From: Clostridiaceae bacterium
Lineage (GTDB): Bacteria > Bacillota > Clostridia > Lachnospirales > Lachnospiraceae
Reading direction: 5' to 3'
Assembly (NCBI GenBank): GCA_910575585.1
Contig: CAJTGF010000025.1
Coordinates: 1 to 64,000 of the forward strand
Length of the DNA stretch: 64,000 bases
Part shown: positions 50,041-59,220 of the stretch, piece by piece
Numbering within the stretch: position 1 is the stretch's first letter
Layout: the number at the start of each line of letters is the position of its first letter
Notes under the pieces: model-generated
The model's input: only the letters and a program-made list of their open reading frames with translations
Told to the model about the DNA's origin: nothing
Database searches by the model: none
Made by a program: the position numbers and the translations under genes

Positions 50041-50977
50041 TGATCAGCACCATCCCTTCCTCGTGATTGATGATCTGTAAGAATACGGATTCCAGGTTGC
50101 CCCGTTCCCGCACAAAGCCGCCTACCATGACCCCTGCGTCGATCAGCTGTTTCAGCAGCATAGCCTCATCCTCCTGTTCCCCCGTAAATCCCACCATGAT
50201 ATCATTCTGCCGTATGGTGATCGTCTCCACATAAGGGTGGCTGCGAAGAAGGTTTAACGCCTGTTCCTTGTTGCGGCACACCGTTATCAGCAGAGGGCTC
50301 CTGACATTGATCTGGTCCAAAATATCATCTATGGAGCCTTCCACCACCATTTTCCCCTGTTCCACGATCCCGATATCCGTGCAGACCTCCGCCAGCTCCG
50401 ACAAAATGTGGGAACTGATGACCACGGTTTTTCCCTGCTCCCGAAGCTCCTTTAAGATCTCTTTAAACTCGTAGCGGGTCCCCGGGTCCAGACCGGATGT
50501 GGGCTCATCCATCACAAGGATCGGCGGATTGTGGATAAGAGCCCTTGCAAGGCAAAGCCGCTGCTTCATGCCCCGGGACAATCCGTCCACATAGTACTGG
50601 GCCTTTTCCCCAAGCCCCACCTGTTCAAGCAGATCCCCGGACCTTCTCCTGGCCTTTAACCCATAAAGACCGCCGCAGGCAGAGAACAGTTCCATATATT
50701 CCCACACCTTAAGATTGTCATAGACGCCGAAAAAATCCGGCACATACCCTATTTTTTCCATGACCTTTCCAGGCTCCTTCATAGCATCCATGCCGTCTAC
50801 GGTCACGGTACCCTCATCAGGCAGCAGCAGCCCTGTCAGGATCTTAATGGTGGTGGTCTTTCCCGCTCCGTTGGGTCCCACAAATCCGTAAAGGGCTCCC
50901 TCCCTTACATGCATGCACAACCCGTCAAGAGCCGCCATGCGTCCGTACATTTTTTTCAGACCTTCAACCTTCAGCAT
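50030..50977 (-). CDS. ABC transporter ATP-binding protein
   Basis: 315 residues. Walker A GPNGAGKTT, signature LSRGMKQRLCLARAL, Walker B ILVMDEPTSGLD and H-loop ISSHILSE are all intact. The C-terminal extension after about 225 resembles DrrA/BcrA-type drug or lipid exporters. The start overlaps the preceding stop by one base (TGATG). Confidence 0.92.
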   Translation of the reverse strand: MLKVEGLKKMYGRMAALDGLCMHVREGALYGFVGPNGAGKTTTIKILTGLLLPDEGTVTVDGMDAMKEPGKVMEKIGYVPDFFGVYDNLKVWEYMELFSACGGLYGLKARRRSGDLLEQVGLGEKAQYYVDGLSRGMKQRLCLARALIHNPPILVMDEPTSGLDPGTRYEFKEILKELREQGKTVVISSHILSELAEVCTDIGIVEQGKMVVEGSIDDILDQINVRSPLLITVCRNKEQALNLLRSHPYVETITIRQNDIMVGFTGEQEDEAMLLKQLIDAGVMVGGFVRERGNLESVFLQIINHEEGMVLISES

Positions 50978-53439
50978 CAGTATTCCCTCCCCACAATCTC
51001 CACCATAGGAAGCAGCACATTTAAATTATAGTCCGTCATATTCTCATACACGTATTTCACCGTAATGGCATTGACCGGGGACAAATAGGGCGTCAGTTCA
51101 TATCCCTCGTACACGATCTTCGTGGAATCCATCAGATCAAATTTGCCTGTGCTGTGGTTGTAAAAATAAATGTCTCCCTTAAACAGGTTCAGGTTGTGGA
51201 CCGAGTCGTCCTTTACAAACACCGGGGACACCTGCCGAAACATCACTTTCTCTATACGCGCGTCATTGCCCAGGAAGTACTCTAACGTCACCGGTTCTCC
51301 GCCGTAAAGCATATTGCTGGCAAAATCATAGCTTCCTCCCAACACCTGCGGCTTCTTTATGAGCCCGGAACGGTACAGCGCCTCATCCTCGCTGGAGTAA
51401 ACGCTGATATCAGCGGCCGCCACCGTCTTTCCCACTGCTGTCTCGTTTTTTAAAAGGTAGGTTTCGCTCTCCCCCTTATGGCTGAATACGCCTATGATCT
51501 TGGCGTTGGGAGAGTAGTCCGGCATAAAATTCTCCAGATAAAAGGTCAGTACATTGGTTTTGGCCACGGCTTCCAGGTAGGCGTCGTCGTTGATGTCCGC
51601 TTTCTCAAACCCGTCCTGGCCGGACAGATAAGCCGCCACCTGATAGGAATGATTCAGGGGATAGGTCAAGACTTCCCGGCCTTCTAAGGAACAGGGAACT
51701 CCCGGCTCCATGTCTCCCAGATAGATCAGCTTCCCATACAAAAGCACGGCGCAGTTTTCCAGCGTTTCCTTAAAATGGCTGGTGATGGTGCCTGTATAGT
51801 TTCCCTGGTCAACCTCGATATCGCCCTCAAACCCTATGCCGTCTGTGTTGACACTTACTTTATTCATCTGAAAATACCGGGCGTCAAAGGCCGGAACTTC
51901 CTGGATCTCCACCACGGTCTCCTCCGGAAAGTAACCGGCTCGTATGGTGTAACCCTCCATTCCCGTAAACTTCCGCCTGGCGCCCTCCTCCCCGGAACCG
52001 TAATAATTCTGGGTCACCGGTTTTATCCAGTATCCCGAAGCCAGATGGGACTGGTGGGATCTGTTGTAAGGAGCCTGGATATTCATGTAAGCCGTATCGC
52101 TGACGGTATCGCTGGTAACCTCCAAAAACCGGGCATAAGAGTAAAAGGTATCCTTAAACCGGGTCCTGCTGCCCATAAGCCAGATGATCACTGTAAATAA
52201 GACGGACAGCCCTATGACCCCGCCCATATAATACTCGGTCAGATCCCTCTGTTTCAAAAAAACATATAAGCCAACCCCTGCAAGGAACACGTAAATAACG
52301 ATCTCCATAGTGTAAAGCCCCATATTGGGAAGCCACTTTACATTGCCTGTGTTCAGCATGTCTCTTACAGACCAGTACTGGCCGGAATTGCCGCTGTAGA
52401 CGGACTCTGCTAAAGACGCGATCCTCTTTTCCCCCAACACTCCTGTAAGGAGTTTGTCAAGATAAGAGGGATTCTCCTGACAAAAGGTTCCCACATCCAC
52501 AAAATCGTAGGCAGCCACAGCCACGATCCCCCTTCGATAAGTCACTGCCGCCAAAAGGGTCCGGAATTCGTCCTCCAATATGATATTGCCTCCGGACAGA
52601 GAAAATTCCACACAGGGGATTTCAAAAACCGTAGGCCCCGGCGCTTCCTGGGTGTAATGCCCTCTCATATCAATGCGGCAAAGCTGCGGCTCTTCATACA
52701 TCTCCTCCAAAAGCTCCGGAGCGAATCGGCCCAAGGTATCATCTGCCCTGGCTCCGGTCCCCAGGATCATCACGCCTCCGCTGCGCACCCACTCGATCAG
52801 CACCTGGCTCTGCTCCTCGGACAGATCCCGGATTCGGAAATCCGTAATGAGCATCACGTCTATCATGTCAAGCCCCAGCTTATCCTCCGGAAAATCCAGC
52901 GCGTCAAAGAACATGGTCCTGGTGCGCAGCATACCGTAATTGACGCCTACCCGGTCCCAGCCGGAAAGAGCTTCCGGCGCGTCGCTTAAAATCCCCACAA
53001 ACAGTTCCGGCACATCCAGGCTGAAATCCAGCTGCAGCCGCTTTTGGGCTACCTGCTGCCCCTGGCCGTTGGCAACGGTGACAAACATCTGATCCGACCG
53101 GTTTCCCATAGGGATGTAAAGGTGCGTCTCCTGCTGGCCGCCTGCCTCCACAATAAGGGGATAATCATAGCGATACACCTCATAGTCCGACTCCATCACC
53201 AGAATCTGAAGGCTGCCATTCAGCGTGTTTTTTTCCAGGTTCTGCACACTGACATCCAGAGGCACGTACCGTCCGCCCTTGGCCGCCCCCTGATATCCGT
53301 ATTGCGCCTCCAGGATCACACCCGTTCCCTCCTGGTTTGCTGTCTCGCCGTAGCCGTCTTCCGCCCACGACGCCACAACGGCCAAAAGGGCCAGCAAAAT
53401 TACCAGCGGCCCAATAAGCAATCTCTTTTTACTATTCAT
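50977..53439 (-). CDS. Large exported membrane protein with GATase-like domain (unknown function)
   Basis: 820 residues from ATG 53439, behind GGGGG, overlapping the kinase stop by 8 bp. A signal peptide (1-25) leads to an Ig-like region. A Rossmann/GATase-like segment at about 190-315 reads DVMLITDFRIRDLSEEQSQV and IEWVRSGGVMILGTGA. Two membrane helices (about 376-395 and 404-423) and a large second extracellular part follow. It resembles accessory proteins of ABC systems such as the GldG group. The gene is wedged between kinase and ABC genes, so it is probably the sensor input or the periplasm-facing partner of the transporter. Confidence 0.65.
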   Translation of the reverse strand: MNSKKRLLIGPLVILLALLAVVASWAEDGYGETANQEGTGVILEAQYGYQGAAKGGRYVPLDVSVQNLEKNTLNGSLQILVMESDYEVYRYDYPLIVEAGGQQETHLYIPMGNRSDQMFVTVANGQGQQVAQKRLQLDFSLDVPELFVGILSDAPEALSGWDRVGVNYGMLRTRTMFFDALDFPEDKLGLDMIDVMLITDFRIRDLSEEQSQVLIEWVRSGGVMILGTGARADDTLGRFAPELLEEMYEEPQLCRIDMRGHYTQEAPGPTVFEIPCVEFSLSGGNIILEDEFRTLLAAVTYRRGIVAVAAYDFVDVGTFCQENPSYLDKLLTGVLGEKRIASLAESVYSGNSGQYWSVRDMLNTGNVKWLPNMGLYTMEIVIYVFLAGVGLYVFLKQRDLTEYYMGGVIGLSVLFTVIIWLMGSRTRFKDTFYSYARFLEVTSDTVSDTAYMNIQAPYNRSHQSHLASGYWIKPVTQNYYGSGEEGARRKFTGMEGYTIRAGYFPEETVVEIQEVPAFDARYFQMNKVSVNTDGIGFEGDIEVDQGNYTGTITSHFKETLENCAVLLYGKLIYLGDMEPGVPCSLEGREVLTYPLNHSYQVAAYLSGQDGFEKADINDDAYLEAVAKTNVLTFYLENFMPDYSPNAKIIGVFSHKGESETYLLKNETAVGKTVAAADISVYSSEDEALYRSGLIKKPQVLGGSYDFASNMLYGGEPVTLEYFLGNDARIEKVMFRQVSPVFVKDDSVHNLNLFKGDIYFYNHSTGKFDLMDSTKIVYEGYELTPYLSPVNAITVKYVYENMTDYNLNVLLPMVEIVGREY

Positions 53440-54583
53440 GTCTGTCCCCCGGGTTTCCGAAATTTTCTTTGTTAATATCAAAATCCACCTGAAGCCTGAC
53501 AGTAAACACGGTCCCGTTGAGATCACTGGTGACCCCTATGGTCCCCCCGTGCATCTCTACGATGTTCCGGGCAATGGCCAGTCCCAATCCGGTCCCTCCT
53601 GTGTTGGAGGAGCGGGACTGCTCCACCCTGTAAAATTTCTCAAACAAAAGAGGCAGCTCTTCTTTGGGTATCACATACCCGTAGTTTGTCACCGAAACCG
53701 TCACCGTACTCTCCGCGGCATGGATCTTGACTACGATGCGCTTTCCCTCCGCCCCGTATTTGATCGCGTTATTGATCAGATTGTCAAATAATCTGGCAAG
53801 CAGATTCCCGTCAGCATTAATAATCTTTGCCGGAACATTGCTCTGCAATTCATAAGCCAGATCTTTATCCATAAAATTGGGGTAAAATTCTTCCAAAAGC
53901 TGGCTTAGCAGCTTTACGATATCCACTTTTGTCACCTTCATGGACACCTTGCCGTAGTTCAGCTTGGTAAATCCAAACAGATCCTCGATGAGCTTTTCCA
54001 GCCTCTTTGCCTTTGTGTAGGTGATATTGATATACTTTTTTTCCATCTCCGCCGACATATTGCTGTTGGGGCCGGACAGCAGCTCCAGGTATCCGATGAT
54101 GGATGTCAGAGGCGTCCGCAGATCATGGGCGATGTTGGTGATCAGCTCATTCTTGGTCCGCTCCGACTCCCGCTCTTTATCCATCAGTCTGCGGATATCT
54201 TCCACCATCTTGTTTAAGTTGGCGGCCATGGCGGAAAACTCGTCGTCCCCCACCACATCCACCGTGGTATTAAGATCTCCCTCGGAAATATTCTGAATGG
54301 CTGTGGAAAGTCTGGTAATGTAATCCATAGATTTCTTCTGCAGTACGAGAAATGCCACGGAAAACGTGGCGATCCCGGCCAGCACATACAGAAGCGTTAT
54401 GACAGGACCCGGCTGATAGAAAACCGCCTCAAGAGATCCCTCTTTCCCCTGTCTCACGGCGTATTCCCCCAGCATGGTAAGGTTGGTCACCAGAAACAGA
54501 TCCACCAGACAGGCGAACATGGCGCTGAATATGATATTGGTAATCACTCTTGTATGAAACCGGCGGCTCATATCATTTTTCAA
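53432..54583 (-). CDS. Sensor histidine kinase
   Basis: 383 residues. Two membrane segments (about 15-35 and 60-82) with a short 25-residue external loop, HAMP (85-135), phospho-acceptor H153 in ELITNIAHDLRTPLTS, and an ATPase domain with N-box NLINNAIKYG and GTGLGLAIARNI. The short loop is typical of kinases that sense within the membrane or through a partner such as an ABC transporter. It overlaps its response regulator by 11 bp and the exported protein by 8 bp. Confidence 0.92.
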   Translation of the reverse strand: MKNDMSRRFHTRVITNIIFSAMFACLVDLFLVTNLTMLGEYAVRQGKEGSLEAVFYQPGPVITLLYVLAGIATFSVAFLVLQKKSMDYITRLSTAIQNISEGDLNTTVDVVGDDEFSAMAANLNKMVEDIRRLMDKERESERTKNELITNIAHDLRTPLTSIIGYLELLSGPNSNMSAEMEKKYINITYTKAKRLEKLIEDLFGFTKLNYGKVSMKVTKVDIVKLLSQLLEEFYPNFMDKDLAYELQSNVPAKIINADGNLLARLFDNLINNAIKYGAEGKRIVVKIHAAESTVTVSVTNYGYVIPKEELPLLFEKFYRVEQSRSSNTGGTGLGLAIARNIVEMHGGTIGVTSDLNGTVFTVRLQVDFDINKENFGNPGDRHE

Positions 54584-55277
54584 TTTTGTATCCTACCCCC
54601 CAGACTGTGGTGATGATCTTGTTCTGCCTGGTATCTTCTTTCATCTTTCCCCTAAGACGCCGGATATGTACCATGACCGTATTGTTAGCCTCGTAGACCT
54701 TCTCATTCCACACTTTCTCAAAGATCTCGTCCGTGCTGAACACCTTGCCCGGATTGGAGGCCAGAAGATACAGGATGTCAAACTCAATGGGGGTCAGCTT
54801 TATCTCCTCGCCGTAGACCATCACTTTATGGTTGTCCTTGTTGATCACCAGCCCCTTGATGGAGATCTCGTTTTTGTCCTCCTCTTTTGCGGCGCTGTTG
54901 GGATTAAGCTGGGTATAGCGGCGCAGCTGGGACTTTACCCTGGCCGTCAGTTCCAGCGGGTTAAAAGGTTTTACCACGTAATCGTCGGCTCCTGTCCCCA
55001 GTCCCAGGATCTTATCCAGGTCTGTGGAGCGGGCGCTTAACATGATAATGGGGATGTTGTTGGTCTCCCTGATCTTCCTGCACATCTCCAGGCCGTCCAT
55101 GCCCGGCATCATGATATCAAGAAGGACCAGATGAATCTCCTCTTTTTCCAGGATCCCTAACCCGTCCTGGGCGTTCCCCGCTTTAAATACTCTATATCCG
55201 TCGCTGACCAGATAGATCTCTACCAGATCCGCGATCTCGTTCTCGTCGTCCACTACCAAAATGCTGATTTGTGACAT
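54573..55277 (-). CDS. OmpR-family response regulator
   Basis: 234 residues. Receiver with VVDDENE, phospho-acceptor D54 (LLDIMMPGMDG) and VVKPFNP, then a winged helix (about 135-232) with LTPIEFDILYLLASNPGKVF and VMVHIRRLRGKM. It heads the nine-gene block. It probably activates its own operon. Confidence 0.94.
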   Translation of the reverse strand: MSQISILVVDDENEIADLVEIYLVSDGYRVFKAGNAQDGLGILEKEEIHLVLLDIMMPGMDGLEMCRKIRETNNIPIIMLSARSTDLDKILGLGTGADDYVVKPFNPLELTARVKSQLRRYTQLNPNSAAKEEDKNEISIKGLVINKDNHKVMVYGEEIKLTPIEFDILYLLASNPGKVFSTDEIFEKVWNEKVYEANNTVMVHIRRLRGKMKEDTRQNKIITTVWGVGYKIEK

Positions 55278-55325
55278 GGGGGTTCTCCTCCTTGTATTGC
55301 GTTATGTAGTATCCATCATACCACA

Positions 55326-55349
55326 AAAGTAAGGATTTTGCCTTACTTT
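55326..55349. repeat. Short hairpin upstream of the response regulator
   Basis: AAAGTAAGG (55326-55334) and CCTTACTTT (55341-55349) form a perfect 9-bp inverted repeat with a 6-nt loop, 48 bp upstream of the response-regulator start. It may be an operator or the second part of a tandem terminator for the upstream operon. Confidence 0.45.
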
Positions 55350-55355
55350 TTCATT

Positions 55356-55398
55356 AAAAAAACACAAGGGAATCTCTGTCAAATTAACAGAGATCCCC
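55356..55398 (-). terminator. Rho-independent terminator of the plsC-pheA-ppx-ppk operon
   Basis: On the minus strand GGGGATCTCTGT (55387-55398) pairs with ACAGAGATTCCC (55368-55379) with one mismatch, followed by TTGTGTTTTTTT. It starts 33 bp after the ppk stop. Confidence 0.85.
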
Positions 55399-55431
55399 TC
55401 GAAACGTCAGTCTGTGGAGCCATGGGGCTTT

Positions 55432-57573
55432 TTACTGCTCCGCTTCCCCTTCTACCGGAATAAACACTCTTTTATCCGCCGGCTCTTCCATGGCGCGCCG
55501 CCTTCTCACAGCCTCCATGGCTTCCTCGCAGAATTGCTCCTGGGCACATACGGGAGATTTGCCCCTTCGGTCGATCTTGGCGTAGCTGCCGTCAGGCTGC
55601 AGCACATGGGCCTTTACATTGTCGTCCAGCTGAACCTGAAGGATATGGATCGCCTTCTCCTTAAGCCTGTCATCCAGGACAGGGAATACGATCTCCACCC
55701 GGCGGTCCAGGTTTCTGGGCATCCAGTCCGCGCTGCCCATGTACACTTCCGGGGCCTCGTCATTTTCAAAGTAGAAGATCCGAATATGCTCCAGGAAGTT
55801 TCCTACAAGAGAGCGGACCGCAATATGTTCGCTCAGCCCCGGGATCCCCGCTTTAAGACAGCAGATGCCTCTGACGATGAGATCGATCTTTACCCCTGCG
55901 CAGGACGCTTCATAAAGCGCCGCGATAATGTCCCTGTCGCACAGGGAATTGACCTTGGCGATGATCCTGGCGCTTCTTCCGGCCTTGGCGTGCTCTGTCT
56001 CCCGCCTGATCATCCGCAGAAAACGCTTCCGCAGCCAGATAGGCGCCACTGCCAGCTGATTCCAGTGCAGAGGCTCCGAGTAGCCGGACATCATGTTGAA
56101 CACCGCCGTGGCGTCCTCCCCGATCTGGGGATGGCAGGTAAGGATCCCGCAGTCCGTGTACAGCTTTGCCGTGGAATCGTTGTAATTGCCTGTTCCCAGG
56201 TGGACGTAGCGGCGGATCCCGTCTTCCTCCCGGCGCACCACCAGGGTGATCTTGGAGTGGGTCTTTAAGCCCAGCAGGCCGTAGATCACATGACATCCCG
56301 CCTTTTCCAACGTCTTTGCCCAGTTTATATTGTTCTCCTCGTCAAACCTGGCCTTCAATTCCACTAAAACAAACACCTGCTTGCCCTTGTCGGCCGCCTC
56401 CGCCAGGGCCGCCACAATCGGCGAATTGCCGCTGACCCGGTACAAAGTCTGCTTGATCGCCAGAACCTGGGGATCCCTGGCGGCAGTCTTTACAAAGTCC
56501 ACCACCGGATCAAAGGACTCATATGGGTGGTGCAGGAGAATATCCCCTTTCCGGATATTGGTAAAAATATCGTCCTCATTCATAAAGGCAGGGTTGGGCT
56601 GAGGGGTGTATCTGGGAGCTTTCAGATGATCGAAACCATCTATGCCGTACATTTTCATAAGAAATGTCAGATCCAGGGGGCCGTTGATGGCGAAAATATC
56701 CCCGGAATGGATATCCAGTTCTTTTTTCAGGCGCTTAAGCAGCCGTTTGTCCGCGTTCTCCTCGATTTCCAGGCGGATCGCCTCGCCCCAGCGGCGTTTC
56801 TTTAACTGCTTCTCTATCTCTTTTAGTAAATCCTCTGCCTCCTCCTCGTCGATGGTCAGATCCGCGTTTCGCATGATCCGAAACGGATGGGCATCCAGCA
56901 CTTCATGTTTTACAAACAAGGTGGCGATATTCCGCTCGATAATCTCCTCCAGAAGGATCACTACCCGCTCTGCCTGGGAAGGGATCTCCACGATCCTTGG
57001 AAGAACGCTGGGAACCTGAACCATGGCAAAATCCAGCTGATCCGGCTTTTCTTTCTCTTTTATAAGGGCCGCGATGTTCAGAGATTTATTGTAAATAAGG
57101 GGGAACGGCCTGGATGAGTCCACCGCCATAGGGGTCAGTACCGGGTACACGTTGGATCTGAAATACTCGTCTGCAAACTTTGCCTCTTCCTCCGTCAGAT
57201 CTTCATGCCTTGCCACGATCCGAAGACCGTTTTGACGCAGGGCAGGAAGGAGCGAGCGGTTGTAGGTGGAGTACTGCAGCGCCACCAGGTCATGGGTCTT
57301 TTCTTCTATCCGGCGAAGCTGTTCCTCCGGCTTTAACCCTGCCAAATCCGGCTTGGAATAGCCTGCATGAACCATATCTTTTAAGGAGGCCACCCGGACC
57401 ATAAAAAATTCGTCAAGGTTAGAGGCCGTGATGCTTAAAAATTTCAGCCGTTCAAAAAGCGGCAGCGTTTTGTCCCTTGCCTCCTCCAAGATCCGGTAAT
57501 CAAACTCCAGCCAGCTTAACTCCCGATTTACATAATTTTCATACTTGATATATCGTGAATCGATCTCCGCCAC
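55432..57573 (-). CDS. ppk1: Polyphosphate kinase 1
   Basis: 713 residues. The PPK1 domains follow in order: N-terminal (YVNRELSWLEFDYRILEEA), head (YSKPDLAGL, EEYFRSNVYPVLTPMAVDSS), and the two PLD-like catalytic halves with GLKTHSKITLV (the phospho-histidine region, about residue 430) and HLGTGNYND, plus ADWMPRNLDRRVE. It makes polyphosphate from ATP, or the reverse. It follows the ppx-like gene by 3 bp and is the last gene of its operon. Confidence 0.95.
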   Translation of the reverse strand: MAEIDSRYIKYENYVNRELSWLEFDYRILEEARDKTLPLFERLKFLSITASNLDEFFMVRVASLKDMVHAGYSKPDLAGLKPEEQLRRIEEKTHDLVALQYSTYNRSLLPALRQNGLRIVARHEDLTEEEAKFADEYFRSNVYPVLTPMAVDSSRPFPLIYNKSLNIAALIKEKEKPDQLDFAMVQVPSVLPRIVEIPSQAERVVILLEEIIERNIATLFVKHEVLDAHPFRIMRNADLTIDEEEAEDLLKEIEKQLKKRRWGEAIRLEIEENADKRLLKRLKKELDIHSGDIFAINGPLDLTFLMKMYGIDGFDHLKAPRYTPQPNPAFMNEDDIFTNIRKGDILLHHPYESFDPVVDFVKTAARDPQVLAIKQTLYRVSGNSPIVAALAEAADKGKQVFVLVELKARFDEENNINWAKTLEKAGCHVIYGLLGLKTHSKITLVVRREEDGIRRYVHLGTGNYNDSTAKLYTDCGILTCHPQIGEDATAVFNMMSGYSEPLHWNQLAVAPIWLRKRFLRMIRRETEHAKAGRSARIIAKVNSLCDRDIIAALYEASCAGVKIDLIVRGICCLKAGIPGLSEHIAVRSLVGNFLEHIRIFYFENDEAPEVYMGSADWMPRNLDRRVEIVFPVLDDRLKEKAIHILQVQLDDNVKAHVLQPDGSYAKIDRRGKSPVCAQEQFCEEAMEAVRRRRAMEEPADKRVFIPVEGEAEQ

Positions 57574-57576
57574 GAC

Positions 57577-59163
57577 TTAACCCCTCCTTTTCTTTTTCAG
57601 CACCGGTTTTATACCAAAGATCTCTTCAAAAAAATCACCGCAGAAACTTACCGTCAGCAGTTCCAGGCTGATATCCCCGTCATAACCTGCAGTTACCGCC
57701 AATTCCCCATTCTTGACGCTCATGCGACAGTCTTCCATCTTCTGCTTATGGCTTCTGTCAAGGGCGTTGGCCATGCGCAAAAGGGCTGTCAGCTTGGCGG
57801 CTCTGGTGTCATTGTCAATATAATCAAATTCCTGGCCGTAATAGCGGACCACATTGGCCACCAGCTTCCTCTCCTCATGGGACAGACCGATGATCTCCGT
57901 GGCCATAATAATATTGTAGGCGCTGTCCCCCGTGTTCCTGGTGCTGATAAATTTGCCGCACCCGTGGAGGATGGCCGCGATCTGCAGCAGCAGACGCTCT
58001 CTGACGCCAAGCCCATGGTGCTTTTTCATCACGTCAAACAGCTGGAGCGCCAGCTTTTCCACGCACTGGGCATGGCCGCCGCCGCACCGGTATCTCTTTG
58101 CCATATTGCGGGCCGCAATAAGGATATCCTCGTCAAAATTGTGGACAAAGTTCAGTTTCTTGATCTCCTGGGCATACTCCGACGCGATGCCGTCGCACAT
58201 GCGGATCCCCGGGATCCAGATCATCTCCGCGCCGGTCATCTCCACCACCCTGCGGAAGATAATGGCCGCCGGCATAAGGAGCGTGGCATAACCTGCATTG
58301 ACCCCAAACCGCTCTTCGATCTGGTCCTGGGACATCTGGCACAGGCGGTCGGCATAGGCCATAAAGTCCTGGGCGCTGATGCGGTCTGTGGCCCCCATCC
58401 AAGTCTCCTGGGCCCCGCCGGCTGTCAAAGCATTGTTTTTCCCCCTGTAGGAAGCCACATAATCCACCTCATCCCTTGCCAGATACAGCACCAGCTCCCC
58501 AATAGCGATAAGATTCTTGATCCCCCGGTTTTTCATATCCCGGTCCCGCAGATACATCTTCTTGTAGGTCCCCAGCTCCTTGTCCACCACTTCCTCTACA
58601 ATGGACCGCTGCATCCGGCTGCTTGCCGGTATCTTTGACAGGATCGTGCCGATGGCCATAACTCCAAGGGGAAGATTCTGAGTGGACACTAAGCTGTCTT
58701 TATCAAACAGAGAGATCTGCATGCTGCCAAAGCTGACATCCACGATGGCCGTCCCCTTCTGGATGATCTTCTGGAACTCCGACTCCTTCATGGCAATGGC
58801 TTTGTAGGTCAGAAACCTTTGCTCGGAGTTGCTTAACACTTTCACACAGATCCCGGTCCTGACCCGGATCTGCTCCAAAATGATCTGATTGTTTTTTGCC
58901 AGGCGCATGGCTGTGGTGGCATAGGCCCGGTAATCAGACACATGGTAGCTGTCCATCACTTTCACAAACTCTTCCAGCACCCTGCACATCTCGTCAATAA
59001 GCTCATAACTGACCTTCCCCGTGCTGTATGTGTTTTTCCCCAATGCGATCACGTGCCGCAGATGGTCGATCTGCCGCAGGCCGTTTTTTGCCGTGATCTC
59101 GTAGATCCCCAGTTCCAGCTTAAAAGAACCTACGTCGATGGCCGCAAATAATTGTGCTGCCAT
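57577..59163 (-). CDS. Ppx/GppA family protein with degenerate phosphate-binding motifs plus HD-like domain
   Basis: 528 residues. The actin-like Ppx/GppA fold is evident but key motifs differ: AAIDVGSFKLELGIYE where the family has IDxGSNSxRL, LSNSEQRFLTYKAIA for the catalytic E-x-R region, and VDVSFGSMQISLF for DIGGGS. After about residue 320 the HD-like helical domain follows (LLLQIAAILHGCGKF). It lies 3 bp upstream of ppk1. It may hydrolyse polyphosphate poorly, act on another phosphate, or serve as regulator of ppk1. Confidence 0.8.
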   Translation of the reverse strand: MAAQLFAAIDVGSFKLELGIYEITAKNGLRQIDHLRHVIALGKNTYSTGKVSYELIDEMCRVLEEFVKVMDSYHVSDYRAYATTAMRLAKNNQIILEQIRVRTGICVKVLSNSEQRFLTYKAIAMKESEFQKIIQKGTAIVDVSFGSMQISLFDKDSLVSTQNLPLGVMAIGTILSKIPASSRMQRSIVEEVVDKELGTYKKMYLRDRDMKNRGIKNLIAIGELVLYLARDEVDYVASYRGKNNALTAGGAQETWMGATDRISAQDFMAYADRLCQMSQDQIEERFGVNAGYATLLMPAAIIFRRVVEMTGAEMIWIPGIRMCDGIASEYAQEIKKLNFVHNFDEDILIAARNMAKRYRCGGGHAQCVEKLALQLFDVMKKHHGLGVRERLLLQIAAILHGCGKFISTRNTGDSAYNIIMATEIIGLSHEERKLVANVVRYYGQEFDYIDNDTRAAKLTALLRMANALDRSHKQKMEDCRMSVKNGELAVTAGYDGDISLELLTVSFCGDFFEEIFGIKPVLKKKRRG

Positions 59164-59220
59164 GCCTTACTCCTCCCCTCTTTTTGCTAAATTCAAAAAC
59201 ACCCGCTTACCTTCTATCTG

